Assembly (NCBI GenBank): GCA_016840025.1
Contig: JAEOTF010000191.1
Location: 1-5,093 of the forward strand
DNA: 5,093 bases
Direction: 5' to 3'
From: Candidatus Hodarchaeota archaeon
GTDB taxonomy: Archaea > Asgardarchaeota > Heimdallarchaeia > Hodarchaeales > YT1-039
This document shows, piece by piece, positions 4,499-5,093 of the stretch. The notes below the pieces were generated by a model that worked only from the letters and a program-made list of their open reading frames with translations, was not told the origin of the DNA and made no database searches. Positions within the stretch are counted from its first letter, which is position 1; each line of letters starts with the position of its first letter. The position numbers were made by a program, and so were the translations under genes.

Positions 4499-5093
4499 AT
4501 GGTAATTAGCTTGAAGCGAAGGTTCAAAATAATAATCGGTATTCTCCTCGCAGTTACGATGGTTTTGGTTGGTTTTGTGGTTTGGGCTGAAACTCCGCCT
4601 GCGCCGATGCTGGAAGCCTATGATGCATTAGAATCTGATTCAGAAGTGATTGTGTCAACTACAGATTGGCTCCTTTTTCAGCCCACAATTTCCAACAAAA
4701 GTGTAGGGTTTGTTATTTATCCTGGTGGAAGGGTTGATTTCCGGTCGTATGCTCCCATGGCGCATAGAATTGCTGCGAAAGGATACTTTGTGGTGATTGT
4801 GAGGATGCCTTTTAACTTGGCTGTTTTTGGTGTTAACATAGCTAGTGATGTAATTAAGTCCTATTCGCAGATTAGTTCTTGGGTTATCGGTGGTCATTCT
4901 CTCGGTGGCACAATGGCAGCTCAATTTGCTCATGAAAACCCTTCCGAAGTCAAAGGATTGGTGTTGTGGGCGGCTTATCCAGCCTCGGGGATTGATTTGT
5001 CAAAAGATAATTTCTTGGTGACAACAATACACGGCACCAATGATGGACTTGTAAGTGACTCTCAGATAGAAGATTCGCTAAAGCTGCTTCCAG
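4499..5093 (+). CDS. Membrane-anchored alpha/beta hydrolase, C-terminus missing (right edge)
   Basis: 198 codons of an alpha/beta-hydrolase fold protein. The N-terminus has a positive patch (KRR, 6-8) and one hydrophobic helix (about 10-30), an uncleaved-anchor layout that places the enzyme outside the membrane. The strand and oxyanion loop VIYPGGRVD (72-80) is followed by YAPMAHRIAAKGYFVVIVRMPFNL-type sequence (84 onward), the nucleophile elbow GGHSLGG (131-137, Ser134), and HGTNDGLV with the probable acid Asp182. The catalytic histidine would lie past the window end. The pattern fits the small Abhydrolase_5 group (PF12695), which hydrolyses esters or related bonds; the substrate is unknown. 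A stop at 4493-4495 rules out a longer start, so ATG 4499 is chosen; TTG 4511 would shorten the basic N-terminus. Confidence 0.92.
   Translation, partial: MVISLKRRFKIIIGILLAVTMVLVGFVVWAETPPAPMLEAYDALESDSEVIVSTTDWLLFQPTISNKSVGFVIYPGGRVDFRSYAPMAHRIAAKGYFVVIVRMPFNLAVFGVNIASDVIKSYSQISSWVIGGHSLGGTMAAQFAHENPSEVKGLVLWAAYPASGIDLSKDNFLVTTIHGTNDGLVSDSQIEDSLKLLP

Noticed and set aside
4518..4530. GGTTCAAAAT resembling a tRNA T-loop
   Set aside because: There is no following acceptor stem pairing, no anticodon arm, and it lies inside the hydrolase coding sequence.
4655..4933. Minus-strand frame inside the hydrolase
   Set aside because: The plus strand carries a complete set of hydrolase motifs here; the opposite frame has none.

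Overview
This AT-rich, intergenically sparse window looks like part of an archaeal chromosome. The support is that several start codons are preceded by GGTGA, GTGAT or GGAGGG, complementary to the archaeal 16S rRNA tail; that TATA-like octamers sit about 22-27 bases ahead of plausible transcript starts; and that TTG and GTG starts seem to be in use. A TACK-type lineage such as Bathyarchaeia would fit the small CPxxH protein and the ABC ATPase, but that placement is inference and no marker gene is present.

Region 1-2466, read on the minus strand, is a tightly packed transcription unit: an APC-superfamily amino-acid permease, then an ABC-2-type ATPase that begins inside the permease stop codon (TGATG overlap), then the first 53 codons of a membrane protein that reads as the matching ABC-2 permease. 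That last start follows the ATPase stop with no gap and has its own GGAGGG ribosome-binding site; the gene runs off the left edge. The ATPase carries an extra N-terminal stretch of about 97 residues with a CxxC pair and a SAP-like helix-turn-helix-length segment, which ordinary ABC-2 ATPases lack.

Region 2467-3339 is mostly regulatory sequence around one small minus-strand gene of 77 codons with two CPxxH motifs (a likely zinc site). Three copies of a near-palindrome, TTCARTGGAA, lie here, each shortly upstream of a TATA-like box. Two of them have identical spacing to CTTAATA. T-rich tracts on the minus strand could end the upstream transcripts. A 30-codon plus-strand micro-ORF is doubtful.

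Region 3340-4164 (minus) is a two-part GNAT-family acetyltransferase. It is divergent from a plus-strand gene starting at 4499 that encodes a membrane-anchored alpha/beta hydrolase, cut by the right edge before its catalytic histidine. The 334-base divergent spacer between them is compositionally odd: G-rich inverted repeat, three ACTTGT copies, an alternating purine-pyrimidine run and a nearly A-free pyrimidine-rich stretch.

Functionally, the left unit pairs uptake or exchange of an amino acid or amine (permease) with an ABC-2 exporter. The acetyltransferase and hydrolase cannot be tied to it from this sequence. No tRNA, rRNA, CRISPR array or insertion sequence was recognised.
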